Origin: Rhodocyclaceae bacterium
Lineage (GTDB): Bacteria > Pseudomonadota > Gammaproteobacteria > Burkholderiales > Usitatibacteraceae
Assembly (NCBI GenBank): GCA_020247545.1
Contig: JADCIX010000025.1
Location: 1-52,287 of the forward strand
Length of the DNA stretch: 52,287 nt
Reading direction: 5' to 3'
Part shown: piece after piece, positions 15,479 through 23,775 of the stretch
Layout: every line of letters begins with the position of its first letter
How positions within the stretch are numbered: the first letter of the stretch is position 1
Program-made: the position numbers and the translations under genes
Notes under the pieces: generated by a model
The model's input: only the letters and a program-made list of their open reading frames with translations
Databases searched by the model: none
What the model was told of the DNA's origin: nothing

Positions 15479-16609
15479 TCAGTTCAACAAATTGCCTTCG
15501 ACCATGACGCCCTGGATTTCGAGCTCGCGGTCAAGTATCACTACATCAGCCCAGCCTCCGACTCGGAGCCGACCGCGGTCTGTTATCCCCAAGTAGTCCG
15601 CAGCGTTTGTCGACACACGTTGCGAAGCGTCAATGAGATCCAAGCCTAGCGTGTTGACGAGATTTCGGAACGCCTGATCCATCGTTAGTGTCGATCCTGC
15701 CAGTGTTCCATCTGCAAGTCGAACCCCGCCCAAACACTTCGTCACCGTGTGGCGGCCGAGCCGGTATTCACCATCGGGCATGCCCGAGGCGGCGGTTGAA
15801 TCTGTCACACAAAACAGTTTGGGAATGGCGCGCAGTGCAACACGCATTGCGCCAGCATGGACGTGTAAAAAATCCGGAATGATCTCCGCATACTCGGCAT
15901 TCGCCAGCGCCGCACCGGCCATTCCCGGCTTTCGATGATGCATACCGGTCATGGCATTAAACAAGTGCGTGAACCCCTTCGCGCCATAAGACATCGCCTC
16001 AATGCCTTCTTCGAAGCTACCGGCGGTGTGTCCAAGCTGCACGGTAAATCCCGCTGCAACCAGGGAGCCAATCAATTGCATGTTGCCGGGCACCTCGGGT
16101 GCCAGTGTGATGAGTCGAATGGGTGCCAGACGATGCAGCCGGATTACCTCCGCAAGAGCCAGCGGCCTTGCAAAATCAGGCTGAGCGCCCAGCATCGCGG
16201 CGTTGATATAAGGCCCTTCAAGGTGCACGCCGAGAACACGGGCACCGCGCCCGGTGCACATATTGTCTCGACGACAAATGTCGCCCAATACCGCGAACGC
16301 GTTCTCCAAGTCTTCCGCTGGAGCGGTCATCGTTGTGGCGAGTAGCGCGGTAGTCCCGTACTTGGCGTGTGTCTCTGCAATCACTTCCACCGAGTTACCA
16401 CCTTCCATCGTGTCGCGACCGCCACCGCCGTGAACGTGAGTGTCAATGAAGCCGGGTAGCAAAATGGGGGTGGCTGAGTCGCGTACCGCCGCTGAATCTA
16501 TTGGCTCTCCGTGTATTGAAGCCACTCTGCCGTTCACGTCAGTCTGCAATTGACCCGCAATAAAGCCTTCGGCGGTGAGGATGTTTCCCTTGATGGTGGC
16601 TGCCGACAT
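15479..16609 (-). CDS. nagA: N-acetylglucosamine-6-phosphate deacetylase
   Basis: NagA removes acetate from GlcNAc-6-P. The 376-residue amidohydrolase shows DTHVHGGGGRDTMEG near 55-69 (metal-binding HxH), GVHLEGPYIN, QLGHTAGSFEEG, THLFNAMTGMHHR and FCVTDSTAASGMPDGEYRLG (catalytic Asp), then the C-terminal 'ADVVILDRELEIQGVMVEG'. The gene starts 3 bases after the nagR stop and is followed by nagB-II, so the three form one minus-strand operon. With nanE and the ROK kinase it completes a route from amino sugar to fructose-6-phosphate. Confidence 0.95.
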   Translation of the reverse strand: MSAATIKGNILTAEGFIAGQLQTDVNGRVASIHGEPIDSAAVRDSATPILLPGFIDTHVHGGGGRDTMEGGNSVEVIAETHAKYGTTALLATTMTAPAEDLENAFAVLGDICRRDNMCTGRGARVLGVHLEGPYINAAMLGAQPDFARPLALAEVIRLHRLAPIRLITLAPEVPGNMQLIGSLVAAGFTVQLGHTAGSFEEGIEAMSYGAKGFTHLFNAMTGMHHRKPGMAGAALANAEYAEIIPDFLHVHAGAMRVALRAIPKLFCVTDSTAASGMPDGEYRLGRHTVTKCLGGVRLADGTLAGSTLTMDQAFRNLVNTLGLDLIDASQRVSTNAADYLGITDRGRLRVGGWADVVILDRELEIQGVMVEGNLLN

Positions 16610-16612
16610 GTC

Positions 16613-17362
16613 CTAATCGCGCCGCATCTCGGCGACAAAATCGTAATAGTCGTTGCGGCAGTAGGAGTGGGTTAACTCCACCGCCTTCCCTTGGGCGTTA
16701 AAGCCAACCCGGGTAATAAACAACACCGCCTGCCCAACATCAATTCCTAGTTGCGCGGCAAGCCTGGCCGGTGCGTTCAGCGCGCGAATGTGCTGGAGGG
16801 CACGAACGGGAATCTGCTGGCCGCGTCCAAGATACTCATAAAGTGAGCCTTCCACTTCAGCCGGGCGCCTGACAACACTCTGCGGCAGTACGCTCACCTC
16901 GTAGGCCATCACAACCTCGTCGGCCAGGCGCAGACGCTCCAGCCGGGCTACTTTGGTCGACGCTGAAATACCAAGGCTGGCCTGCTCGTCGGTGGTCGGC
17001 AAAACGACTGCACGTTTCAGCCACCTGGATGTCGGCGTATAGCCGCGTCGCGACAGCTCTTCGGAGAAGCTGGAGAGGCGTGACAACGCCTGCTCGAATC
17101 TAGGCGCGATATAGTTGCCGGAACCTTGTCGGCGTACCACCAACCCCTGCTCAACCAAGCGATCAATGGCCTTTCTCGCGGTGACACGCGAAACATTCAG
17201 GGACTCCGACAACAATCGCTCAGATGGCAAAGCTTCATCAACCTGATAGTGGCCGGCGCGGATGGCGTCGGCAATCTTTCGCGCGAGCTGTGCATACAGC
17301 GGCGAGTTGTCGCGCACGTCGAACTTGATATCCTTGGCGGTAGGCGTGGCGTATTTTTTCAT
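16613..17362 (-). CDS. GntR/UTRA family regulator of amino-sugar genes (NagR/NagQ-like)
   Basis: An N-terminal winged-helix GntR domain (PLYAQLARKIADAIRAGHYQVDEALPSERLLSESLNVSRVTARKAIDRLVEQGLVVRRQGSGNYIAP) is followed by a UTRA ligand-binding domain (RLSSFSEELSRRGYTP ... AVLFITRVGFNAQGKAVELTHSYCRNDYYDFVAEM). In this family the UTRA domain senses phosphorylated sugars such as GlcN-6-P or GlcNAc-6-P. The frame runs upstream to a TTG at 17425, but the ATG at 17362 (MKKYATPTAKD) is the natural start and gives 249 residues. It is the first gene of the nag operon and likely autoregulated through the direct repeats at 17441-17459. Confidence 0.9.
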   Translation of the reverse strand: MKKYATPTAKDIKFDVRDNSPLYAQLARKIADAIRAGHYQVDEALPSERLLSESLNVSRVTARKAIDRLVEQGLVVRRQGSGNYIAPRFEQALSRLSSFSEELSRRGYTPTSRWLKRAVVLPTTDEQASLGISASTKVARLERLRLADEVVMAYEVSVLPQSVVRRPAEVEGSLYEYLGRGQQIPVRALQHIRALNAPARLAAQLGIDVGQAVLFITRVGFNAQGKAVELTHSYCRNDYYDFVAEMRRD

Positions 17363-17440
17363 AGCCGGAGTGCAAAAAAAAGACACCAGACCAGTCGCTT
17401 GCGTGCGGCTTGATGTCTTGCTCAATTAATGTATCAAGAT

Positions 17441-17459
17441 AATACCAATTTAATACCAA
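17441..17459. promoter_or_regulatory. Direct repeats AATACCAA/AATACCAA upstream of nagR (candidate operator)
   Basis: AATACCAA occurs at 17441-17448 and again at 17452-17459, an 11-base (one helical turn) period. On the minus strand this reads TTGGTATT-AAA-TTGGTATT, followed 11 bases on by a weaker TTGATACA. The repeats lie about 80-100 bases upstream of the nagR ATG and about 125 bases upstream of the divergent binding-protein gene at 17583. TGGT-containing half-sites suit a GntR/HutC-type regulator. Assignment to nagR is inference. Confidence 0.45.
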
Positions 17460-17582
17460 ATTTCGCAGGTCGGCTGATAATTTGAGCCTGCGGCACTGGC
17501 GGGCTTCAATTACAAATCACGAGTACCACCATACACAAGTACTGAGCTAGACTGTTCAAATCACCATGTCCGGAGTCTCTTT

Positions 17583-19187
17583 ATGGTTGGTTCCGTGGTT
17601 GCCAGTCGCGCAATCTTTATCTTCACCACGATTTGCGCCTTGTTTCTGCTCGCCCCGCCGGTTGACGGCAAAACACTTCGTTGGTCTTCCAAGGGTGATG
17701 CGTCAACGCAGGACCCGCACGGTCAGGACGAAAGTTTTACCAAGTCCATTAACGGCCTCGTTTATGAACGTCTGTTTCAGCCGGGCAAAGATATGTCCGC
17801 CACGCCGTGGCTCGCGGTATCTTCAAAACAGGTCAGTCCGACCAAACGGTTGGTCACACTTCGCAAAGATGTGAAGTTTCACGACGGCACTCCTTTCACC
17901 GCAGACGATGTGGTGTTTTCTTTTGAGCGCGCGGCCAAATCGCGACAGTTCAAGACCTATGCCATTCCCGCTGGTATCGCCAAGAAAATTGACGATCTCA
18001 CGGTGGAATTTACCACCAGCCAGCCTAACCCAATCAGCCTCACCTCCATCTCCGAAGTGCCGATCATGAGCCGTGCTTGGGCAGAGAAACATAAGGTGAC
18101 GGCTGCGCAAGACTTCACCACCAAGGAAGTGACTTACGCGTCAAAACATGCGATGGGAACCGGGCCATACAAATTGGTTTCATTTGAACCCGGGGTTCGA
18201 ATCGTGCACACCAAGAACGCCGACTGGTGGGGTATCAAGGAAGGTCGCTACGAAAGCAATATCGAACGGATTGAGTATCGTCAGATTACCAGCGACGTGA
18301 CCCGTATGGCTGCGCTGAAATCCGGTGAGCTGGATTTTGTACTCGATCCGAGCCCGCAGGATATTGCGCGACTCAAGACGGACCGCGAGCTGAAAGTATG
18401 GGAAGGTGACGAACTGCGCGTGATCATGGTTGCACTCGATCAGGCACGCGACGAACTGTTGTTTGCCGATGTGAAAGGAAAAAATCCTTTCAAGGATCGC
18501 CGGGTTCGCCTCGCTATGTATCAGGCTATCGACATCAACGCGATTCAAACACAAGTCATGCGCGGTCTATCCACACCTACGGCGATCCCGTTACCCAACC
18601 CAAAGGGGGATGGTATTCCGGTCTCCTTCGAAAAGCGATTTGCATACGATGTGGCGACCGCCAAGCGCCTGCTCAGCGAAGCCGGATACCCAAACGGATT
18701 TGGTTTTACCATGCACTGCCCGAATGATCGGTACGTCAACGACGAGAAGATCTGTGTGGCACTCGCCAGCATGTGGGCACGGATAGGGCTTGCTGTCAAA
18801 GTCGATGCCATGCCGAAGGCGCAGTACTTCGCACGCACACCGAAGCAGGAGTTTTCTGTCTGTATGCAGGGATGGGGCGATAACAACAACGATGCGATGT
18901 TCACGCTCAAGCCCCTCTTCCATAGCAATAATGGCAAGGGTGCCGGTGAAACCAACTACGGCAACTTCAAGAATGCCGATGTCGACCGACTTATCCGTCA
19001 GGCGGAAGTGGAAATGGATCTAGCGAAACGGCAAAAGATGATCAACGATGCCGTCGAGATTATTCAGCGTGAGGTACACGTGATCCCACTTCATCGCCAG
19101 GTAATTCCATGGGTTGCTCGCGCAAACGTTGCGCTGGTACATCGCCCCGATAACAAATTTGCGCCTATCTGGATGAAACTCAACTAG
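17583..19187 (+). CDS. Peptide-type ABC transporter substrate-binding protein (SBP_bac_5), orphan
   Basis: A 534-residue family 5 binding protein with a signal peptide (VVASRAIFIFTTICALFLLAPPVDG, cleavage near residue 29). The mature start is KTLRWSSKGDASTQDPHGQDE. Family features include VTLRKDVKFHDGTPFTADDVVFSFERA near 96-122, GTGPYKLVSFEPG, the YPNGFGFTMHCPN segment and a C-terminal 'EIIQREVHVIPLHRQVIPWVA'. GGAG sits 7 bases before the ATG. No permease or ATPase genes follow; the next gene is the SpmAB-type protein 113 bases on. It may work with a transporter encoded elsewhere or act as a free scavenger. Ligand unknown (peptides, nickel or others are possible). Confidence 0.92.
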   Translation: MVGSVVASRAIFIFTTICALFLLAPPVDGKTLRWSSKGDASTQDPHGQDESFTKSINGLVYERLFQPGKDMSATPWLAVSSKQVSPTKRLVTLRKDVKFHDGTPFTADDVVFSFERAAKSRQFKTYAIPAGIAKKIDDLTVEFTTSQPNPISLTSISEVPIMSRAWAEKHKVTAAQDFTTKEVTYASKHAMGTGPYKLVSFEPGVRIVHTKNADWWGIKEGRYESNIERIEYRQITSDVTRMAALKSGELDFVLDPSPQDIARLKTDRELKVWEGDELRVIMVALDQARDELLFADVKGKNPFKDRRVRLAMYQAIDINAIQTQVMRGLSTPTAIPLPNPKGDGIPVSFEKRFAYDVATAKRLLSEAGYPNGFGFTMHCPNDRYVNDEKICVALASMWARIGLAVKVDAMPKAQYFARTPKQEFSVCMQGWGDNNNDAMFTLKPLFHSNNGKGAGETNYGNFKNADVDRLIRQAEVEMDLAKRQKMINDAVEIIQREVHVIPLHRQVIPWVARANVALVHRPDNKFAPIWMKLN

Positions 19188-19300
19188 CATCAAGGTAGCT
19201 ATCGGTCTGTCGCGACGACCGCAAACCCAGCCGCAAACCAAGACACAAACGCCGCCTCTCCTCCCAAACACAGCCTGCAACCTATGGAGACCACCTCAAC

Positions 19301-20539
19301 ATGGCATTGACCTATCTTTGGGCCGGTTTTTTTATCGTCGGATTTTTGGCGGCACTGGGACAGTGGATTTTTCTGGGTGATACGGAGGTATTTAAGAAAA
19401 TAGTCGACGGCACATTCGACTCGGCACGCGTTGGTGTCATGGACATTGCGCTGCCACTGGCGGGCGTGATGACGCTTTGGCTTGGTATTCTTAACGTCGG
19501 CGAGAAAGCTGGCTTCATCGGCATGATTGCCAAGTTGATCGCCCCGTTCTTCTCGCGCATCTTCCCCGATGTCCCCAAAAACCACCCGGCCACGGGCCAC
19601 ATGGTGATGAATTTTTCGGCGAACTTCTTGGGCCTGGACAATGCTGCGACACCGTTTGGCCTCAAGGCGATGGAAAGTCTGCAGAGCCTGAATCCGGTGA
19701 AGGACACCGCCAGCAATGCGCAGATCATGTTCTTAGTCCTTCAAACTGCGGGGCTTACGCTGATTCCGCTCACAGTGATGGCGCAACGCGCCGTGCTGGG
19801 TGCGCAAGACCCGTCGGACATTTTTATCCCAACCCTGATCGCCACCTATGCTGGCACCTTAGTTGCATTTCTGGCGTTGTCGTTCAAGCAACGCATCAAT
19901 ATCCTCGACCCAGTCATCTTCGCCTGGCTGGGTGGCATGACGCTGTTCATTCTGGGTATTGTTTGGTATTTCAGCCACTACTTGACCAGAACGGAGATTC
20001 AGCAGGTCTCGAAAGTTGCGAGCAACCTAGTTTTGTTCGGCATCATTGTCTTGTTTCTGGTTGGTGGCCTCGTCAAGAAGATCAATGTTTATGAGGCGTT
20101 TATTGAAGGTGCGAAGGGCGGCATCCAAACTTCGCTGATGATCATCCCCTACCTCGTCGGCATGTTGGTGGCTATCAGCGTATTGCGTAACTCAGGCGTG
20201 CTGGGCATGATCGTCAACGGGTTCACGTGGGTGTTTACCCAGATGGGGTTCAATACTGACTTCACTCCCTCATTACCAACCGCATTGATGAAATCTGTCA
20301 GTGGCAGCGGCGCACGCGCAATGATGATCGACGCCATGAAAACCTACGGTGTTGATTCATTTGTTGGCCGTCTCGTTAGTATTCTGCAAGGCTCGTCGGA
20401 CACCACGTTGTACATCATTGCGCTTTACTTCGGGTCTGTCGGCATTACCAAGACGCGCTACGCCGTTGGCTTCGGTTTGCTGGCCGACTTGGCAGGCGTG
20501 ATTGCCGCCATTTGGGTGGCGTATTTGTTCTTCCACTGA
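19301..20539 (+). CDS. Fused SpmA/SpmB nucleoside-recognition (Gate) domain membrane protein
   Basis: A 412-residue polytopic membrane protein. The N-terminal half (GVMDIALPLAGVMTLWLGILNVGEKAGFIGMIAKLIAPFFSRIFPDVPKNHPATGHMVMNFSANFLGLDNAATPFGLKAMESL) matches SpmA. The C-terminal half (EAFIEGAKGGIQTSLMIIPYLVGMLVAISVLRNSGVLG ... PTALMKSVSGSGARAMMIDAMKTYGVDSFVGRLVSILQGSSDTTLYIIALYFGSVGI) matches SpmB. In endospore formers these are two spore-maturation genes. Fused forms are widespread in non-sporulating proteobacteria, where the transport role is unknown. Convergent with the Lrp gene. Confidence 0.92.
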   Translation: MALTYLWAGFFIVGFLAALGQWIFLGDTEVFKKIVDGTFDSARVGVMDIALPLAGVMTLWLGILNVGEKAGFIGMIAKLIAPFFSRIFPDVPKNHPATGHMVMNFSANFLGLDNAATPFGLKAMESLQSLNPVKDTASNAQIMFLVLQTAGLTLIPLTVMAQRAVLGAQDPSDIFIPTLIATYAGTLVAFLALSFKQRINILDPVIFAWLGGMTLFILGIVWYFSHYLTRTEIQQVSKVASNLVLFGIIVLFLVGGLVKKINVYEAFIEGAKGGIQTSLMIIPYLVGMLVAISVLRNSGVLGMIVNGFTWVFTQMGFNTDFTPSLPTALMKSVSGSGARAMMIDAMKTYGVDSFVGRLVSILQGSSDTTLYIIALYFGSVGITKTRYAVGFGLLADLAGVIAAIWVAYLFFH

Positions 20540-20585
20540 GCAACGAAAACCGGCACTATTGTGATTGCGGTGCTTTCTGACAATG

Positions 20586-21032
20586 TCAGTGCTCGTACTT
20601 CACGCTTAGAACAATCGACGTTTGTGTACGCTCAACGCCCTCGTAGCGCCCAAGGATGTCGAGCGCCTCGTCCAAATCGGCGGTGGTCTCTGCCTGCAAG
20701 ACCACCAGCACGTCGAATTCCCCCGAGATCGCGTAGATCCCACTCACTGAAGGCATCCTCTTTAGTTTGGCGTAAAGGCCATCCGCCTTGCGTGCGTCAA
20801 TACGAACCAGCGTGTGTGCGGTCACCCGACTCCGACTGTGTGCCGGATTCAGGCGTACCGTATACCCCTCAATCACGCCGCCCTCCTCCAACCGCCGGAT
20901 ACGTTCTTGCACGGTGGCACGCGCCAAGCCGAGTTCACGTGCAATCTCCGCAACGCTTCGTCGTGCGTCGCGGCGAAGGATGTCGAGCAGCAAAGTTTCA
21001 GCCTTGGTCAGACCGGATGCGGTTCGAGCCAT
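20586..21032 (-). CDS. Lrp/AsnC family transcriptional regulator
   Basis: A 148-residue regulator with an N-terminal AsnC-type helix-turn-helix (LTKAETLLLDILRRDARRSVAEIARELGLARATVQERIRRLEEGGVIEGYTVRLNP, about 8-63). A C-terminal RAM ligand-binding domain has the family's GxYxxxG-type turn (VSGIYAISGEFDVLVVLQAETTADLDEAL). Because it is divergent from the lysine-degradation operon with 141 bases between, it probably senses lysine or a derivative and controls those genes. An 11-bp perfect inverted repeat in the gap is the likely binding site. Confidence 0.92.
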   Translation of the reverse strand: MARTASGLTKAETLLLDILRRDARRSVAEIARELGLARATVQERIRRLEEGGVIEGYTVRLNPAHSRSRVTAHTLVRIDARKADGLYAKLKRMPSVSGIYAISGEFDVLVVLQAETTADLDEALDILGRYEGVERTQTSIVLSVKYEH

Positions 21033-21053
21033 ATTGTACCCAAGTTATTAGAA

Positions 21054-21100
21054 TGCAAAAAGATACCTGCGTTATGCTAATTCTAACCCATCTTTTTGCA
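21054..21100. promoter_or_regulatory. Perfect inverted repeat TGCAAAAAGAT ... ATCTTTTTGCA (candidate Lrp operator)
   Basis: TGCAAAAAGAT (21054-21064) and its exact complement ATCTTTTTGCA (21090-21100) are separated by 25 bases, so the arm centres are 36 bases apart. They lie between the Lrp gene start (21032) and the lysine dehydrogenase start (21174). The A/T-rich arms and spacing suit an oligomeric Lrp-type protein binding two sites. The inner spacer also has a GTTA...TAAC pair. Confidence 0.6.
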
Positions 21101-21173
21101 AGCTTTGCAGCTTCGTTCCAGCAGCCTGCATCTCTAAAATGTTGACCTGTCAAAACACTTTCAAGGACGCACC

Positions 21174-22241
21174 ATGTTACACGTCGCACTTATTGGCTCC
21201 GGCAAGATTGGTGAAGCCATCGTCACGCTGTTTAACGAAATTGGCGGCTATAAGGTCACCGTGGTTGACAAAGACATGACGCGGCTGCAGCCGATGGTCA
21301 CGCTAGGGGCTGCGATTCACGTTGCCGATGTGGCCAACGACAATCTTGAGACAGCGCTCAAGGGTGTCAACGTCATCTTGTCGGCCTGCCCGTTCTATCT
21401 CACCCCGGTGCTGGCGAAACTGGCCCGCAACCTCAACGCGCATTACTTTGACCTCACTGAAGACGTCGCAAGCACGCGGATTGTGAAGGACATCGCACGC
21501 GACGCTACCACCGTGTTTATGCCACAGTGCGGATTGGCACCCGGTTTCATCTCGGTCGCCGGTTACGAACTCGCCAAAAAATTTGACACCTTGCGCGACG
21601 TCAACATGCGTGTCGGCGCGCTACCAATCTATCCGACCAATGCGTTGAAGTACAACCTGACATGGAGCACCGATGGACTGATCAATGAATACCTCAATCC
21701 CTGCGAGGCGATCATTGACGGCAAGTTACGCGAAACGCCCCCGATGGAGGAGCTTGAGCACTTTTCACTCGACGGCCTTGACTACGAGGCATTCAACACT
21801 TCAGGCGGGCTGGGTACGCTGTGCGAAACACTGGAGGGCAAGGTTCAGAACCTGAACTACAAAACAGTTCGTTACCCCGGGCATTGCGAGATCATGAAAA
21901 TTCTTCTCAATGACCTTGGGCTTGGCAAACGCCGCGAGTTACTCAAAGACGTGATGGAAACCGCCATCCCGATGACCTATCAAGACGTGGTGTTGGTGTT
22001 CGTCTCCGTCAGCGGCCAGCGCGAGGGAAGATTAGCCCAAGAGAGCTTTGCGAAGAAAATTTACGCTAAGAAGGTTGGTGGCAAACTGCTGTCTGCAATT
22101 CAACTCACCACCGCTTCCGGCATCTGTACGATGGTGGACCTACTTGCGAAAGGCGAACTCAAGGGGCGCGGCTTTGTGCGCCAAGAGTCTGTCAGCCTCC
22201 CCCAATTCCTGGCTAATCCATTTGGAGCGTTTTACGCATGA
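21174..22241 (+). CDS. Saccharopine dehydrogenase family protein, probable L-lysine 6-dehydrogenase
   Basis: A 355-residue cytosolic NAD(P)-dependent enzyme. The N-terminal Rossmann motif is VALIGSGKIGEAIVTLF (4-20). The family blocks 'VILSACPFYLTPVLAKLARNLNAHYFDLTED' and 'MPQCGLAPGFISVAGYELA' follow. Length and domain content match lysine 6-dehydrogenase (oxidative deamination of lysine at the epsilon position to allysine, which cyclises to piperideine-6-carboxylate) rather than the longer saccharopine dehydrogenases. AAGGA precedes the ATG, and the stop overlaps the aldehyde dehydrogenase start (ATGA). The next two gene products catalyse the later lysine steps, which supports the assignment. 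Confidence 0.85.
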   Translation: MLHVALIGSGKIGEAIVTLFNEIGGYKVTVVDKDMTRLQPMVTLGAAIHVADVANDNLETALKGVNVILSACPFYLTPVLAKLARNLNAHYFDLTEDVASTRIVKDIARDATTVFMPQCGLAPGFISVAGYELAKKFDTLRDVNMRVGALPIYPTNALKYNLTWSTDGLINEYLNPCEAIIDGKLRETPPMEELEHFSLDGLDYEAFNTSGGLGTLCETLEGKVQNLNYKTVRYPGHCEIMKILLNDLGLGKRRELLKDVMETAIPMTYQDVVLVFVSVSGQREGRLAQESFAKKIYAKKVGGKLLSAIQLTTASGICTMVDLLAKGELKGRGFVRQESVSLPQFLANPFGAFYA

Positions 22242-23773
22242 GTGCCGCACTGATTTCGACTACCACGTCGCTTCTTGCCAATCTGGGAGTGGTGATTCCC
22301 GCAAACACGGGTAGCGGCATTGTCGCGCGCTCGCCAATAGATGGCAGCACGCTTGCAGTGCTACAACCAGACACCCATGCAGAGGTCTCGGCAAAAATTG
22401 CGGCGGCACAAACCGCATTTTTGACATGGCGGAATGTTCCCGCGCCAAAACGCGGAGAGTTGGTGCGCTTGTTTGGTGAAGAGCTACGCGCCAACAAAGA
22501 CGCGCTCGGTCAATTGGTGACGATCGAGTCGGGCAAGATACTGCAAGAAGGTTTAGGCGAGGTCCAAGAGATGGTTGACATCTGCGACTTTGCCGTGGGT
22601 CTATCGCGCCAGCTCTATGGTTTGACGATTGCCACTGAACGGCCAAAACACCGCATGATGGAGCAGTGGCACCCGCTTGGGGTGGTGGGCATCATCAGTG
22701 CGTTTAATTTCCCTGTCGCCGTGTGGGCGTGGAATGCAGCTTTAGCGTTAGTTTGCGGGAACAGCCTAGTTTGGAAGCCGTCGGAAAAAACACCACTCAC
22801 GGCATTGGCTTGCCAGGCATTGCTTGCGCGTGCCATGGCGCGCTTCACCGCTGCTGGCGGCGTGGTGCCCGCTGGCCTCTCCCAAGTGTTGACGGGCAAT
22901 GCAGATGTCGGCGAAGTATTGGTCGACGATTCGCGTGTGGCCTTGGTGTCGGCGACGGGCTCAACGCGTATGGGTCGCAGTGTTGCGGCGCGTGTGGCAA
23001 ACCGCTTGGGCCGCAGCTTGCTCGAACTCGGCGGGAATAACGCCGCGATCGTCACGCCTTCGGCCAATATGGATTTGGTGTTACCTGCTTCCCTGTTCTC
23101 GGCAGTCGGCACCGCAGGGCAGCGTTGCACGACCTTGCGCCGGGCGATCGTGCACACCTCGCTTGCCGACCAACTGGTCACACGACTGAAAGTCGCCTAC
23201 CAGCGCGTCCGTATCGGCAATCCGCTTGATGCAAAAACACTCATAGGCCCATTGATCGACCGCGCAGCGTTTGACGGCATGCAGGCGGCGTTATCCGCTG
23301 CGAAGGAACAGGGCGGTATTGTCTCGGGTGGTGAGCGTGCGCTTGCTGCGGAGTTTGCCAACGGTTACTACGTACATCCGGCGATAGTCGAAATGCCTGC
23401 CCAAACAGCCTGTGTGCATAACGAAACGTTTGCACCGATCTTGTACGTGATGCGATACGAAACGCTTGAGGAAGCCATCAATATGCAGAACGCCGTGCCA
23501 CAGGGCTTGTCGTCATCCATCTTCACAAACGACATGCGTGAGGCGGAAATTTTCATGTCCGCCTCCGGCAGCGACTGCGGCATCGCCAACGTGAACATCG
23601 GCACCTCGGGTGCCGAAATCGGCGGCGCGTTTGGCGGTGAGAAAGACACCGGCGGCGGACGCGAGTCGGGCTCAGATAGCTGGCGCGCCTATATGCGTCG
23701 CGCAACCAACACGATTAACTACTCGGCGGACCTACCGCTGGCGCAGAGCATTGTGTTTAACCTCGAGAGCTAA
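22238..23773 (+). CDS. amaB: Aldehyde dehydrogenase, L-piperidine-6-carboxylate / aminoadipate-semialdehyde dehydrogenase (ALDH7 type)
   Basis: This 511-residue enzyme oxidises allysine/piperideine-6-carboxylate to L-2-aminoadipate with NAD+. The active-site Cys is in GTAGQRCTTLRRAIVH, a block characteristic of the ALDH7/AmaB group. The general-base Glu is in LLELGGNNAAIV. The NAD-binding VSATGSTRMGRSVA segment and the C-terminal 'FGGEKDTGGGRESGSDSWRAYMRR' also match this group. It is translationally coupled to the upstream dehydrogenase by a 4-base overlap, and the DUF1338 gene follows 2 bases later. The gene symbol rests on family resemblance and context. Confidence 0.9.
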   Translation: MSAALISTTTSLLANLGVVIPANTGSGIVARSPIDGSTLAVLQPDTHAEVSAKIAAAQTAFLTWRNVPAPKRGELVRLFGEELRANKDALGQLVTIESGKILQEGLGEVQEMVDICDFAVGLSRQLYGLTIATERPKHRMMEQWHPLGVVGIISAFNFPVAVWAWNAALALVCGNSLVWKPSEKTPLTALACQALLARAMARFTAAGGVVPAGLSQVLTGNADVGEVLVDDSRVALVSATGSTRMGRSVAARVANRLGRSLLELGGNNAAIVTPSANMDLVLPASLFSAVGTAGQRCTTLRRAIVHTSLADQLVTRLKVAYQRVRIGNPLDAKTLIGPLIDRAAFDGMQAALSAAKEQGGIVSGGERALAAEFANGYYVHPAIVEMPAQTACVHNETFAPILYVMRYETLEEAINMQNAVPQGLSSSIFTNDMREAEIFMSASGSDCGIANVNIGTSGAEIGGAFGGEKDTGGGRESGSDSWRAYMRRATNTINYSADLPLAQSIVFNLES

Positions 23774-23775
23774 TC

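Noticed and set aside
17363-17425. TTG at 17425 as the nagR start
   Set aside because: It would add 21 residues with no family counterpart; the ATG at 17362 begins just before the conserved GntR domain.
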